The notes under the pieces are model-generated. The model saw only the letters and a program-made list of their open reading frames with translations, was not told where the DNA came from and searched no databases. Below are positions 1 through 9,120 of a DNA stretch of 32,705 bases, one piece after another; positions within the stretch are counted from its first letter, which is position 1; each line of letters begins with the position of its first letter. The DNA comes from Deltaproteobacteria bacterium (GTDB lineage: Bacteria; Myxococcota_A; Polyangia; Haliangiales; Haliangiaceae). The stretch covers positions 1 through 32,705 of the forward strand of contig JACCRC010000068.1 of NCBI GenBank assembly GCA_013813765.1. Direction: 5' to 3'. Made by a program: the position numbers and the translations under genes.

Positions 1-3000
1 CGCCGCGAACGCTTCCTTGAGGTTCGAGAGGTAGGTCTCGACCTCGCCGCGGAAGCTGCGCCGGCCTGGTGCCGTCGCCATCTTCTCCTTCTCGAGCTTG
101 CTGCCCGCGTCCACGAGGTCATCGCGCAGCGACGAGTCGAGGTTCCAGAACGCGCTGAACGACGCCGCGCGATCGGCGCCGAGCTTCTTCTTGATCGTGC
201 CCATCACCCAGTCGTAGCCACCCTCGCCGTTCTTCTGCACGCTCGACGCGAGCGTCGAGAGCACGAAGCTCCAGATCCGCGTGTCGCGCTCGCCGGCGGT
301 CTTCTGTGCCGACTCCGCGGCCCTCCGCTTCTCCTCCGCCTCGCGCATCTCCTTCGGATCGAGGTTCGGGATGCCGTCCTCCCACACCGCCTCGATGTGC
401 AGCGGGTAGGAGCGATTCGGCTTCGCCTTGACGGTCTTGTAGGAGTTGTAGAGCTCCTCGTTGACGCGCTTGAAGAAGTAGATCGGCACACCGAGCAGCG
501 CCCGGTAGAACACGATCATGTCCTCCTCGCCCCAGCCATCGATGAAGTCGATGCCGCTCGCGGCGCCCTTGATCAGCTGGCGCAAGCTCGTGGCCTCGTC
601 GCCGGAGTAGCGCGGCGCGACACCGACGTAGAACACGTCGGCGGGCACCACACTCGGATCATCGCGTTTGGTCTTGTCGATCGCGGCGAGCAACACACAT
701 TGATCCACGACGCGCCGCAGCTTGTCGGCGAGGTGGTTCTGCACGTCGCGCGACGACACGGACTCGATCGCCTTCTCGTCGGACGGCTTCGCATCCGGCG
801 TGGCGACGTAGCGCGCCTCCATCTCCATCGCTGTGCGCAGGTCGAAGCCCATCTCCGCGAACACGCGGTCGTAGGTGTCCTTCGCCTGGGCCTCGAGCTT
901 CTCGCGGAGGTCCTTCACGATCTCCATCGCGTCCTTCGCGCGCACGCGGCCGTCCTGACCCACGGCGGGCGCAAACGCGGCGGTGATTCCGTCGAAGATC
1001 TTGTCCTCGTCGAAGTACGCGCTCTTGTCGAGCTTGTGCGACCACAGGCGGTTCCACAGCCGCTGGCCGGCGCGGTCGTCGCGCATGACCTCGCTGTCGA
1101 GATAGAACGAGCCTGCATCCGACGCATCGCCGCGCGCCGCCGCCGGATCGATCCGCAGCTTCTCGGCTTCCTGCGCCACGTTGCGCGCGACCTCGTCGGA
1201 GACCGCGGACACCGCGCGGAACTGCGAGAGCCGGACTTCCACGGCGCGCTGCAATTCCTCGTGATAGCGCTGCCAGAAGCTCGCCTTCTGGAAGTCGCGC
1301 TGGCCGGTCTCGACCTGCGTGAACCAGTCCTGCGTCTTGCGGCGGACCTGATCGAACTCCTTGTTCTCGCGCGACAGCACCGAGCCGAGGAAGCCCTTCT
1401 TCGACGTCTCGCGCAGCCGCTTCTCGAGGTCGGCGAACTCGCGCGTCACGTGATCGCGATCGAGATCGAACGCGTTCTCCTTCAGCTCCTGGAGGAACAT
1501 GCCGTCGGCGGCGTCCTCGAACGGCGTCAGGAACCCCTCGCGCTTCAGCTTGATCAGGAAGTAGCGCTGCGAGAGCGGACCGACGGTGTTCGCGCGGAAG
1601 AAGTCGCTGAAGAACCGGCCGCTCTTGAGGTCGGCGATCTGCGAGTCGAGGAAGGACATGACCTTCCCTCGGCTCGCCGCCGCGTCGCGCCGGACGTTCT
1701 CGATCGGCCGCGACAGCGAGGTGTTGCCCTCGTGGACTTGAAGAGGGTCGAACGGCGCGATCTGGATCTGCTCGTCGAGCGTGTTGAACATCTCGGCGAA
1801 CCGGCGGGTCAGCGTCTGGCGCAGCGTCGCGCCGTCCGTGGACTTCTGCGCGACGATCGCGGAGTACACGCCCTTCTCCTGCTGGTCCTCCTCGAGCCGC
1901 GCGACGTGCTCGACATAGCCGTTGAACTTGTCGTCGACGATGCGGTCCTGCTCGTCGCGCGCGAGGCGCTGGAACTTCGGGTCGTCGTACGGCACGCGGA
2001 ACGCGTCGTCCTTGCCCGAGACGAGGTAGGTCTCGAGCACGCGGCCGATCCAGCGGAGCGACGCGTAGTGGACGATGTCCGCACGCGGAAGCACGAGCAC
2101 CGCGGCGCCGAAGCTGCCGTAGTGAACGCTGAAGTTGCCGAGCGCGAGCGACTTCTGGTGCTTGTCGTAGTTGTCGTACTCGCCGGCCTGCGCGCCGATG
2201 ATCGGCGAGAACAGCTGGAGGAACGCGGAGTCGGAGACGGCGTTGATGTAGCGCTCGACGGAGATCTCGTTCGGCTTGTCGATCAGGTAGGTCAGCGCGA
2301 ACGGCCGATTGCGCGCGTGGATGCGCTCCTTGTTCGTCGGGTTGTAGTGGAACTCGACGTCCTCGCGGGATCCCTCGTAGCCGAGCTTCGTGACGAACTC
2401 GAGCTCCTTGAGCGCGGCGTAGCCATTGGCGTTGATGTCCGCGATCAGCGCCTGCTCGACGTCCGCGGTGAACACCGAGGGCAGCATCAGCGTGCCGACG
2501 ATGTTCGGCCGCCCCCAGCCGTGGTCCTTCACGAGATCCTGCAGCAGATAGGCCATCGGGAGGAAGCCGCCCGAGCCGGTGCCGCCGGCGACCGACGCGT
2601 AGATCATCACGTTGATCACGCGGTCCTCGTTGTCGCGGAACGGGTTATCCGGCCGCGACATCGCGTCGAGGATGCGCCGGAACGAGCGCAGGATGCCCGC
2701 GCGATCCTCCTCGAGGTTGTAGTAGATGCCGAGGCGGCTCTCGACGCGGATCTGACCGGCGCCGGCGCCCTGTGCATCGCGGAACTGATAGTCCGGGTGC
2801 ACCCACTGCGTGAGCATCTTGTCCTCGGCGAGCTCCTGCTTGCCGCGCTTGCGCTGGACGTAGGAGCGGCGATCGAACGCGGACACGAGGAACCGGTTCG
2901 ACTCCGGGATGTTCTTCATCGTGTGGAGGTCGGCCTTGTTCGTGTCGATGCCGACGATGTGGATCAGGTCCTTGAACTTTGGATAGTTCGGATGCCGCCG

Positions 3001-3096
3001 GATCTTCCCCGAGAGCATGTTGACCGCCTTGCAGCCCGAGCCCCCCAGGCCCAGGAAGATCGTCGGTGAAAGGCGGTCGGCGCGCAGGATACCCAT
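1..3096 (-). CDS. Tubulin/FtsZ-superfamily protein (Tubulin_2-like), C-terminus cut by window edge
   Basis: Open from an ATG at 3096 to the left edge, giving 1032 codons without a stop, so the C-terminus lies outside. The N-terminal 200 residues carry a tubulin-type nucleotide fold: GLGGSG at residues 16-21, a DTN motif at 51-53 where FtsZ has NTD, a GAGAGQIRVESR stretch near 110-121, and the signature loop GGTGSGG at 171-177. That loop is the GTP-phosphate binding T4 loop of FtsZ/tubulin. The rest is a long, charged, mainly helical region, so the protein is far larger than FtsZ (about 400 aa) and matches the large Tubulin_2 type. An AAGGAG Shine-Dalgarno sits 4 nt before the ATG and supports the start. 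It lies 23 nt after the vWA gene in the same operon, a pairing known for FtsZ-like families linked to membrane remodelling. GTP binding is likely; polymerisation is inference. Confidence 0.88.
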   Translation of the reverse strand, partial: MGILRADRLSPTIFLGLGGSGCKAVNMLSGKIRRHPNYPKFKDLIHIVGIDTNKADLHTMKNIPESNRFLVSAFDRRSYVQRKRGKQELAEDKMLTQWVHPDYQFRDAQGAGAGQIRVESRLGIYYNLEEDRAGILRSFRRILDAMSRPDNPFRDNEDRVINVMIYASVAGGTGSGGFLPMAYLLQDLVKDHGWGRPNIVGTLMLPSVFTADVEQALIADINANGYAALKELEFVTKLGYEGSREDVEFHYNPTNKERIHARNRPFALTYLIDKPNEISVERYINAVSDSAFLQLFSPIIGAQAGEYDNYDKHQKSLALGNFSVHYGSFGAAVLVLPRADIVHYASLRWIGRVLETYLVSGKDDAFRVPYDDPKFQRLARDEQDRIVDDKFNGYVEHVARLEEDQQEKGVYSAIVAQKSTDGATLRQTLTRRFAEMFNTLDEQIQIAPFDPLQVHEGNTSLSRPIENVRRDAAASRGKVMSFLDSQIADLKSGRFFSDFFRANTVGPLSQRYFLIKLKREGFLTPFEDAADGMFLQELKENAFDLDRDHVTREFADLEKRLRETSKKGFLGSVLSRENKEFDQVRRKTQDWFTQVETGQRDFQKASFWQRYHEELQRAVEVRLSQFRAVSAVSDEVARNVAQEAEKLRIDPAAARGDASDAGSFYLDSEVMRDDRAGQRLWNRLWSHKLDKSAYFDEDKIFDGITAAFAPAVGQDGRVRAKDAMEIVKDLREKLEAQAKDTYDRVFAEMGFDLRTAMEMEARYVATPDAKPSDEKAIESVSSRDVQNHLADKLRRVVDQCVLLAAIDKTKRDDPSVVPADVFYVGVAPRYSGDEATSLRQLIKGAASGIDFIDGWGEEDMIVFYRALLGVPIYFFKRVNEELYNSYKTVKAKPNRSYPLHIEAVWEDGIPNLDPKEMREAEEKRRAAESAQKTAGERDTRIWSFVLSTLASSVQKNGEGGYDWVMGTIKKKLGADRAASFSAFWNLDSSLRDDLVDAGSKLEKEKMATAPGRRSFRGEVETYLSNLKEAFAA

Positions 3097-3119
3097 GACG
3101 TCTCCTTGATCAGTGACAA

Positions 3120-5144
3120 CTAGCCAAGCCGGAACACGAACTCGCCGGACTTGTAGACAATCCCTCGTCGAAGATAGATCGGTCCCTTCGAGAGATCGAC
3201 CGGCTGGAACTTCCGAGTGCGCGGGTCTTTTTCTTCGAGCCCGCCATTGATCGTGACCTGCGGATCGCCCTTCGCGGCCTTCAGCAGGATCGACACGCCC
3301 GAGGTCGCGCGGACGGCATTGCCGCCGCCGTCGAACGCGACGCGCGCATCACGATAGAAGCCGCGCTTGCCACCCGGAAGGTCACGCAGCCGGCGTCCAC
3401 CCGCGCGGGTCAGCGCCTGCTCGGTCTTCGCGAGCCGGATCACGTCTTCCTTGTCGAAGTCGCGAGGCCGGATGAAGCCCATCACGATGATGATGAAGAT
3501 GATCGTGCCGATCGCCGCGGCGATGTAGGGCCACCAGCACGTGAGGAACGGCGTCGGCGCGACGGCGTAGCTCATGGGCATCTTCACCGCTTGCGGGTGG
3601 TAGTGCGGATCGATGCCGCGCACGGTGAGCGTCGCGCCCTTCGGCGCCTCGCCGCAGCAGCCCGGCGCGACGAGGCACGCCTCGAACTTGTTGTCCTTCA
3701 CGACGAGCGGGTGCTCGACCTCGAGGCCGAAGCCGCCCGACAGCCCCTCGGCGAGCGCCTCGATCGAGACCTTGTCGGCGTTCACCGAGCCCGCGAGATC
3801 GACGGAGATGCAGCTCTTCGTCTCGTTGCGACCGCCGGTCCAGCTGCCGAAGTCGATCGGCGCGATCTTCAAGTCGAGCGGCGCCCACGCGTCGACCGTG
3901 ATCTCGCGGCTGTCACCAAAGCTCTTCCACTGGTTCTTGAACCGCACGGCGACGCGATCAGTGCGGGGCTCGCCCGCGACCGTCAGCTTGCCGGTGAACG
4001 TGCCGTCGTCGCGCACGGTCATTGGGACCTCGACGTCGCCGATGGCCAGCACCGCGGTGAAGCCGTCCGCCTTGAAGAACGCGGGGTCGTTGAAGGTCTT
4101 GCCGCGCCAGATGATCCGCGCGGTGACCTCGAGCGACTCGCCGACCTTGATCTTCGTCGGCGCCGACACGAGGTCCGCGGTGAGGTCGTACTTGAGCACC
4201 GTGCCGAACGCGACCGGGCCGGAGGCGCCGGGCGGCAGCGTGAGGACCAGGTCCGACTGCTTCTCGGGATCGTGCGAGAAGCGGAACACCTGGTACGCGT
4301 GACACGGCGGGTTCTTGCACCCCGCGTCGCCGGAGTCGACCTGGTTGACGGTCGCGCCGTCCATCGTCAGCTTTGTGGTGAACGGACCGCTCTTGCGTTC
4401 TGTCGCGATGCCGACAAACACGTCGGTGACGTACTTGCCGGCGGAGAACTTGAATGACTCGCCGGGGTTCAGGCGGCCGGTCTCGGGCCGCGAGCGGATC
4501 GAGTCCGCGTACACGTTCGTGAACGCGGCGACGAGCTTTGCCGGATCGGCGATGAACTCGTAGCGGCCGAGCGGCTTGAGGAAGTTCTCCATCGAGTTCA
4601 CGTAGCCCTGCGACTGCTGGCTCAGCGCGAGCGCGACGACCTCGAACTTTCCCGGTCCCGGGTCGAGCCCCAGCAGCTTGCGCGCCTCGGGTGCGGTGAT
4701 CGCGGCTTGGCCGCGCGCTTCCTCCGACGGCGCACCGTCAGTCGCGAACACGAGGATCTTTCGCTGCGCGGTCGAGGCCTCCAGGATCTTCTTCGCCTGG
4801 GTCAGCGGACCGACGACGAACGTCAACGTCCTGAAGTCCATCGAGCGGATGCTCTTCGGATCGTTCGGGATCGTCGCGTAGATCGCGGGGCGCGAGTCGT
4901 CGAACGTGAGGATCGTCAGCTTGTCCTCGGGCCCCATCAGTGCGCGGAACACGAGCGTCGCGATCACCGCGAGGCGGTCCGGATCGTTCGGCGGCAGCGG
5001 CGCCTTCGTGACACTGTCTTCCCCGCCGAGGCCCATGCTGCCCGAGTTATCGAGGACGAGCACCCACTCGGTGTCAGCCGCGACGGGACGCGCCGCGAAG
5101 AGGACCGCGACGAGGACGAACAGGTGGAGCAGCGTGCGCTTCAT
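3120..5144 (-). CDS. vWA-domain membrane protein with signal peptide and C-terminal cytosolic module
   Basis: 674 aa. A signal peptide covers residues 1-23 (hydrophobic core LLHLFVLVAVLFA, AxA-type end). A von Willebrand factor A domain follows from about residue 26, with a complete MIDAS DxSxS (D32, S34, S36) and the second metal-site TDG at 135-137. The central part (about 220-530) is beta-rich and probably Ig-like. One TM segment lies at about 536-558, followed by a 116-residue tail. The tail and TM are clearly homologous to those of the upstream gene (shared CWW, GRRLRDLPGG, FYR, GGLE). The ATG at 5144 overlaps the TGA of the upstream gene as ATGA, which fixes the start although the frame stays open to 5888. 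Expected topology is vWA outside the inner membrane, tail inside. Likely a metal-dependent protein-binding scaffold working with the tubulin-like protein encoded next; its partner is unknown. Confidence 0.9.
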   Translation of the reverse strand: MKRTLLHLFVLVAVLFAARPVAADTEWVLVLDNSGSMGLGGEDSVTKAPLPPNDPDRLAVIATLVFRALMGPEDKLTILTFDDSRPAIYATIPNDPKSIRSMDFRTLTFVVGPLTQAKKILEASTAQRKILVFATDGAPSEEARGQAAITAPEARKLLGLDPGPGKFEVVALALSQQSQGYVNSMENFLKPLGRYEFIADPAKLVAAFTNVYADSIRSRPETGRLNPGESFKFSAGKYVTDVFVGIATERKSGPFTTKLTMDGATVNQVDSGDAGCKNPPCHAYQVFRFSHDPEKQSDLVLTLPPGASGPVAFGTVLKYDLTADLVSAPTKIKVGESLEVTARIIWRGKTFNDPAFFKADGFTAVLAIGDVEVPMTVRDDGTFTGKLTVAGEPRTDRVAVRFKNQWKSFGDSREITVDAWAPLDLKIAPIDFGSWTGGRNETKSCISVDLAGSVNADKVSIEALAEGLSGGFGLEVEHPLVVKDNKFEACLVAPGCCGEAPKGATLTVRGIDPHYHPQAVKMPMSYAVAPTPFLTCWWPYIAAAIGTIIFIIIVMGFIRPRDFDKEDVIRLAKTEQALTRAGGRRLRDLPGGKRGFYRDARVAFDGGGNAVRATSGVSILLKAAKGDPQVTINGGLEEKDPRTRKFQPVDLSKGPIYLRRGIVYKSGEFVFRLG

Positions 5145-7516
5145 TTGATCTGGAAGAAGATGTTCCCCGCCGCGTACACCGTGTTCTTCGACGCGTTGTG
5201 CCCGTCCTTCGTCGCCGCCTCGGGCACCGGCTCGAGCTTCTTCGACTGCGGGCTCACACGCTCGAGGCCGCCGCGGCTCCGGATGATCACCTCGCCCTTG
5301 CGCGCGTGAAGCTGGACGACGGCATTGTCGACCTTGTTCGTCGCCTGGCCGTTCTCGAGGAGGCCGACCGCTGCCGATCGGTACCAGCCCGGGCGTCCAC
5401 CCGGCAGCTCGCGCAACCGGCGACCGGCCGCGCGTGCGAGCTGCTCGCGCTTGCTGGCGAGCTGGACCTGATCGTCGATCGCGAACCGATGCGGTCGCAC
5501 GAAGCCATAGCCGAGGAAGATCACGAACAGGGCACCGCCGATCGCGGCGATGAGCCACCACCAGCAGGCGATCAGGCTGCGGCCTTCGACTTTCCACGTC
5601 ACGTCGATCGTCGCCTTCTGATCGGGGAAGTCCGGCGACACCGCCTGCACGGTCAGCACCGACGCGCCCGACTCGCCCGAGCACCGCGGCACGTCGGCGA
5701 GGCACACCGTCACGCTGCGCGAGTCGAGGATCTCGGTCTCCACACCGTCGCCGTGCAGCGCGAAGCCGACGCCGGTGCCCGCGTCGTAGACGACCGGGTA
5801 GCTCTCGCAGCCCTGCGCGCGCGTCGCGGTCAGCTTGAACCGCTGATAGAGCACGCCGCGCGACTTGTTGAAGTCGAGCTCGACGCACTTCGTGTTCGCC
5901 TTCGTCCCTGCCGGCACCGTGCCTAGATCGAGCGGGCCCTTGAGGTTCAGCTCGATCGGCTCGAGCACGGTGATCGACGCCTGGTCCTTCACCGACCAGC
6001 CGTTCGACTCGGCCGCGGCCTCGAGGCTCACTTCTCCGGAATCGCCCGGGACGACGGTGCCCTTCCAGATCGCGTCGAGGTCACCGAGCTTGTCGGTGGC
6101 GAGCGGGCTCGTCGCACCGCCGGCGCGCGCCGTCATCTTCATCGCCGTCGACTTGATGAACGCCTCGCCGTTCGCGCGCGCCTTCGGATCCGCGGGTAGC
6201 CGGAACTTCGCGGTCACCGGGCACGGCCGGTCCTTGTAGCACTGGCGATCCGGCGTGATCTGGATGCCCACGCCGAGCGACGTGACCTTCGCGTCGACGT
6301 TGGCCGACGGACACACATCCCCTGCTCCACCCTCGGCGATCAGCCGCACGTGAACTTCCTCGCTGTTGGTCTGCGGGCGCGGAATCGTGACCGTGCCCGC
6401 CGCGTTGCCCGTGGCATCGACCGTCGCTGCGAGCTGCTGCTCTTTCTCGGCGCCGATCTGCACGATGAAGAACACCTTCACGCCCGCCGGATTGATCGGC
6501 TTGCCGCCCGCATCGACGAAGTGACCGGCGAGCTTCGTCGGCGCATCCGCGACGAGGATCTCGCCCGACGTCGGCGCATCGAGGCGACCCTCGACGCGGC
6601 AGCCGGCGACCTGGATCGTCTGCTCGCCGGGGGTGATCGTCTTTGGCACCTCGCCGAACACCGCGAACGCCTTCGGCTCGAACCTGAGCGTCACCTGCCC
6701 GCCCTGCGGGATGTTCACCATCGCGAACACGACGCCGTTCTTGCGTGTGCCGTGGATGCGTTTCACTTCCTTGCCGTCGGGCCCGACGATCACGAAGTCG
6801 CCGCGCACGACCTTGCGTGGCTTGCCTCCCTGCGTCGTCTTTGCTCCGCCCTCGACGCGGATCGGCGTGTTCACCGCATACGGACCCGGCGCGATCTTCG
6901 CGACGATTCCGTCGTAGTCCGTCGGCTTCGGCGGCGGCGGCGGTGCGAGCACGACCGGCGCGGGCGGCGGCGGCGGAATCGGAGGCGGAGGTGGTGGAGG
7001 CGGCGGAGGCGGCGGAGGCGGCGGCGCGCTGATCCCGGTATCCGGATCCGGAGGCGGAGGCGGCAGCGGCGGCGGCGGAGGAGGCAGCGGCGGTGGTGGC
7101 GGCGGCAGCGGATTCGCCCCGAAGTACATGCCGCCCTTGTCGGGCGTCGCGCGCGTCGTCGAGGCGCAGCTGTTATGTCCGACGTAGCGGAAGCCCTGGC
7201 TCGGCGACTTGCTCTCGCAGGTCGAGTCCTCCTCGTCCCAGCACGAGTAACAGATACCGCCCTTCTCGACGAAGCCGTGCTGATGCCACGCCTTCTTGAC
7301 GCCGAGGTAGCGCGCGCACGAGTCGGTGATCGTGCGCGTGTTGTCGCCGTTGCTCTGACCGTAGGCCGGGCCTTCGTCAAAGCCCGACGCGCACCACGTC
7401 TTGTTGTCGGCGTTGTCGGCGAGCGCTTCGCCGGAGATGACGAGCAGCAGCGCGCACCCGAACGCGAAGAGGCGCGTGATCATCGAGGAGCCCGCTGTCC
7501 GCGCACGCCGCGTCAT
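5141..7516 (-). CDS. Proline-rich secreted/membrane protein with Cys-rich head and C-terminal module shared with the vWA protein
   Basis: 791 aa from the ATG at 7516. Order: signal peptide (1-33, ending ALA before DN), a Cys-rich head of about 85 residues with eight cysteines, a proline-rich linker (about 135-205) with several poly-Pro runs including one of 15, a long beta-rich region with Ig-like character (about 205-645), one TM (about 650-673) that begins CWWW, and a roughly 118-residue cytosolic tail. TM and tail align throughout with the next gene's (GRRLRELPGG, GWYR, GGLE). The chosen ATG overlaps an upstream TGA as TGATG and has GGAGG 9 nt before it. A shorter start at 7483 would also leave a signal peptide. 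No catalytic motif is visible. The Pro-rich linker suggests that the head is held away from the membrane. Function is not recognised. Confidence 0.82.
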   Translation of the reverse strand: MTRRARTAGSSMITRLFAFGCALLLVISGEALADNADNKTWCASGFDEGPAYGQSNGDNTRTITDSCARYLGVKKAWHQHGFVEKGGICYSCWDEEDSTCESKSPSQGFRYVGHNSCASTTRATPDKGGMYFGANPLPPPPPPLPPPPPPLPPPPPDPDTGISAPPPPPPPPPPPPPPPIPPPPPAPVVLAPPPPPKPTDYDGIVAKIAPGPYAVNTPIRVEGGAKTTQGGKPRKVVRGDFVIVGPDGKEVKRIHGTRKNGVVFAMVNIPQGGQVTLRFEPKAFAVFGEVPKTITPGEQTIQVAGCRVEGRLDAPTSGEILVADAPTKLAGHFVDAGGKPINPAGVKVFFIVQIGAEKEQQLAATVDATGNAAGTVTIPRPQTNSEEVHVRLIAEGGAGDVCPSANVDAKVTSLGVGIQITPDRQCYKDRPCPVTAKFRLPADPKARANGEAFIKSTAMKMTARAGGATSPLATDKLGDLDAIWKGTVVPGDSGEVSLEAAAESNGWSVKDQASITVLEPIELNLKGPLDLGTVPAGTKANTKCVELDFNKSRGVLYQRFKLTATRAQGCESYPVVYDAGTGVGFALHGDGVETEILDSRSVTVCLADVPRCSGESGASVLTVQAVSPDFPDQKATIDVTWKVEGRSLIACWWWLIAAIGGALFVIFLGYGFVRPHRFAIDDQVQLASKREQLARAAGRRLRELPGGRPGWYRSAAVGLLENGQATNKVDNAVVQLHARKGEVIIRSRGGLERVSPQSKKLEPVPEAATKDGHNASKNTVYAAGNIFFQIK

Positions 7517-7815
7517 CAGTTGCCGCCTCCGCTCGGAGGCGTCATGCCCGGCGGGGTGGTCGGCATCGTCGACGGCGCGGTCGCGCCGGGCGCCGCGCTC
7601 GGTGTGACCTTCGCCGGCTGCTTCGCCGCGGGTGGTGTGGTCGCGCCGGAACCCGTCGGTGTTGTGCCGGCGGATCCCGCACTCGCACCGGAGCCTGCAT
7701 TCGCGCCGGAGCCCGCGTTCGCGCCCTTGCCGGCGCCGAGCTTCGTTGCGAAGCCCGCATTCACCTTCGCGCCGAGTCCCGCACCCGAGCCCGAACCCGC
7801 ACCCGAACCCGAACC
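7516..7815 (-). other. Severed C-terminal tail of the PP2C gene (in-frame continuation after a TAG)
   Basis: This 300-bp stretch holds no convincing independent gene. It continues the PP2C reading frame without shift for 99 codons, past the TAG at 7816-7818, to a TGA at 7516-7518 that overlaps the next gene's ATG. Its translation carries on the same Gly/Ser/Ala repeat (GSGSGAGSGSGAG) and then becomes Ala/Thr/Pro-rich. The first possible initiator is a GTG at 7764 with no visible ribosome site. The TAG stands where the repeat predicts TCG (Ser), so a single C-to-A change explains the split. It could be a recently truncated tail, a sequencing error, or an occasional readthrough extension. Confidence 0.6.
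7526..7530 (-). promoter_or_regulatory. Ribosome binding site GGAGG for the proline-rich protein gene
   Basis: GGAGG on the minus strand ends 9 nt before the ATG at 7516, which itself overlaps a TGA as TGATG. This decides between the ATG at 7516 and the ATG at 7483, which has no comparable motif. Confidence 0.6.
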
Positions 7816-9117
7816 CTAACCCGATGCCGCACCCGAACCCGATGCCGCACCCGAGCCGGAGGCCGCACCCGAACCCGCGCCCGATCCCGACGACGAGCCA
7901 GCGCCCGATCCTGCCGACGAGCCAGCGCCCGAGCCTTTCTTTCCGCCGCCACCCCCACCTCCCGTCTTCGGCTGATCCCACACCGGCGCGGTCAACGTCC
8001 CGCCATCCGGCGCCGCGCCCGCGGTACCTCCCGCGTCCGGATCCGCGCCCGCCGCGTCGAAGACGCCGGGCTGCGTTCCACCCTCTCCCGCATCGCGCCC
8101 GGGATTGTTGGTCTGCTGCGAGCCACCACCGCGCGTGAGGAAGAATACGGCCGCCGCAATGCCGACGAGCGCGAGCCCGCCGATCACGAGGATCGCCGCC
8201 TTCTTCGATCGTGCATCGGGCTCGGTCGCGGTTGCCACTGCGGCCTCCTTCGCCCTCTCCTTCGCGACGATCGCGCGCGCCGCAGAGGCGCTCTTCGCGA
8301 CGTCGGTGGTCTTCATCGCGCTGGACGGACCGGGCTCGTCGAGATCGGTCTTGCGTGGGCCGCCCTTGCGAACGGCTCCCTCACCCCACCGCATGATCGT
8401 GACGGTGATGTTGTCGTGACCGCCGCGGCGGTTCGCGAGATCGACGAGCCGCTGCGCAGCCTCGGCCGGCGTGTCCTCGCTACCGAGCTCCGCGATCTCG
8501 TCGTCCTTGACGAGGTCGTAGAGGCCGTCGGAGCACAGCAGCAACAGATCTCCGTCGCGCAGCTCGCGGCCGGCCTCGATGTCGGGCTCCGGCTGCTCTT
8601 CGCCGCGCGCGAAGCCGAGCGCGCGCGTGACGACGTTCGCGTCCTCGTGCGTCTTCGCCTGCTCGGGCGTGAGGATGCCGCGATCGATCATCTTCTGCAC
8701 GCGGGTGTGGTCCGCGGTGCGCCACAGGACGTTCCCGCCGCGCAGGTGATACGCGCGGCTGTCGCCGACGTGTCCGATCCACGCCTCGCCGTTGCGCACG
8801 AACGCGGCGACGGCGGTGGTCCCCATGCCGTCGAGGCCGGCCTTCTCCGCGTGCGCGAGGATGCGCTGGTTCGCGACGAGAAAGCCGTTCTTCAGCCGCT
8901 CCGACGGATCGCTCGCCGGCGAGTTCTGGAAGATCTGCATGATCGCGTCGCAGGCGATCCGGCTCGCGACCTCGCCCGACTCGTGACCGCCCATGCCGTC
9001 GCACACGACGAGCAGCTCGCCGCCAGCGGCCTCGACCTCGCCGCACGCGTCCTCGTTCTGCTCGCGACCTCGACCAACGTCGGTGACCGCATGAAACGTG
9101 TACGCCGGAGCTGCCAT
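7816..9117 (-). CDS. PP2C-family Ser/Thr protein phosphatase with TM anchor and Gly/Ser-rich tail
   Basis: 433 aa. The PP2C (PPM) domain spans residues 5-245 and has its metal-site residues: REQNED (18-23), VCDGMGG (38-44, D40), GMGTT, GDSR with D119, SDGLYD with D197, and GGHDN with D235. These dephosphorylate phospho-Ser/Thr using two metal ions. A 60-residue linker leads to a TM at about 307-327, and an outer tail rich in Gly, Ala and Ser with repeats of GSGAAS. The catalytic domain is therefore cytosolic and membrane-tethered. The ATG is 3 nt after the stop of the vWA-FHA gene. It is the obvious counterpart of the two kinases encoded nearby. The tail ends at a TAG that interrupts the repeat; the ancestral protein was probably about 533 aa. 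Confidence 0.93.
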   Translation of the reverse strand: MAAPAYTFHAVTDVGRGREQNEDACGEVEAAGGELLVVCDGMGGHESGEVASRIACDAIMQIFQNSPASDPSERLKNGFLVANQRILAHAEKAGLDGMGTTAVAAFVRNGEAWIGHVGDSRAYHLRGGNVLWRTADHTRVQKMIDRGILTPEQAKTHEDANVVTRALGFARGEEQPEPDIEAGRELRDGDLLLLCSDGLYDLVKDDEIAELGSEDTPAEAAQRLVDLANRRGGHDNITVTIMRWGEGAVRKGGPRKTDLDEPGPSSAMKTTDVAKSASAARAIVAKERAKEAAVATATEPDARSKKAAILVIGGLALVGIAAAVFFLTRGGGSQQTNNPGRDAGEGGTQPGVFDAAGADPDAGGTAGAAPDGGTLTAPVWDQPKTGGGGGGGKKGSGAGSSAGSGAGSSSGSGAGSGAASGSGAASGSGAASG

Positions 9118-9120
9118 GGT

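Noticed and set aside
397-3069. 890-aa plus-strand open frame antisense to the tubulin-like gene
   Set aside because: Translation is Arg/Leu/Val/Glu-rich without motifs, while the minus strand gives a recognisable tubulin-type protein. Long antisense frames are expected at this GC content.
5145-5888. N-terminal extension of the vWA gene
   Set aside because: The frame is open but the extension overlaps the Pro-rich gene and would bury the signal peptide; the ATGA overlap gives the natural start.
7516-7764. Independent 82-aa gene starting at GTG 7764
   Set aside because: It is in the PP2C frame and continues its repeat; no ribosome site before the GTG. Treated as the severed PP2C tail.
7517-7981. 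N-terminal extension of the Pro-rich protein gene
   Set aside because: Gives Gly/Phe/Cys and Arg-rich low-complexity sequence from the PP2C tail repeat read in another frame; a signal peptide and GGAGG support the start at 7516.
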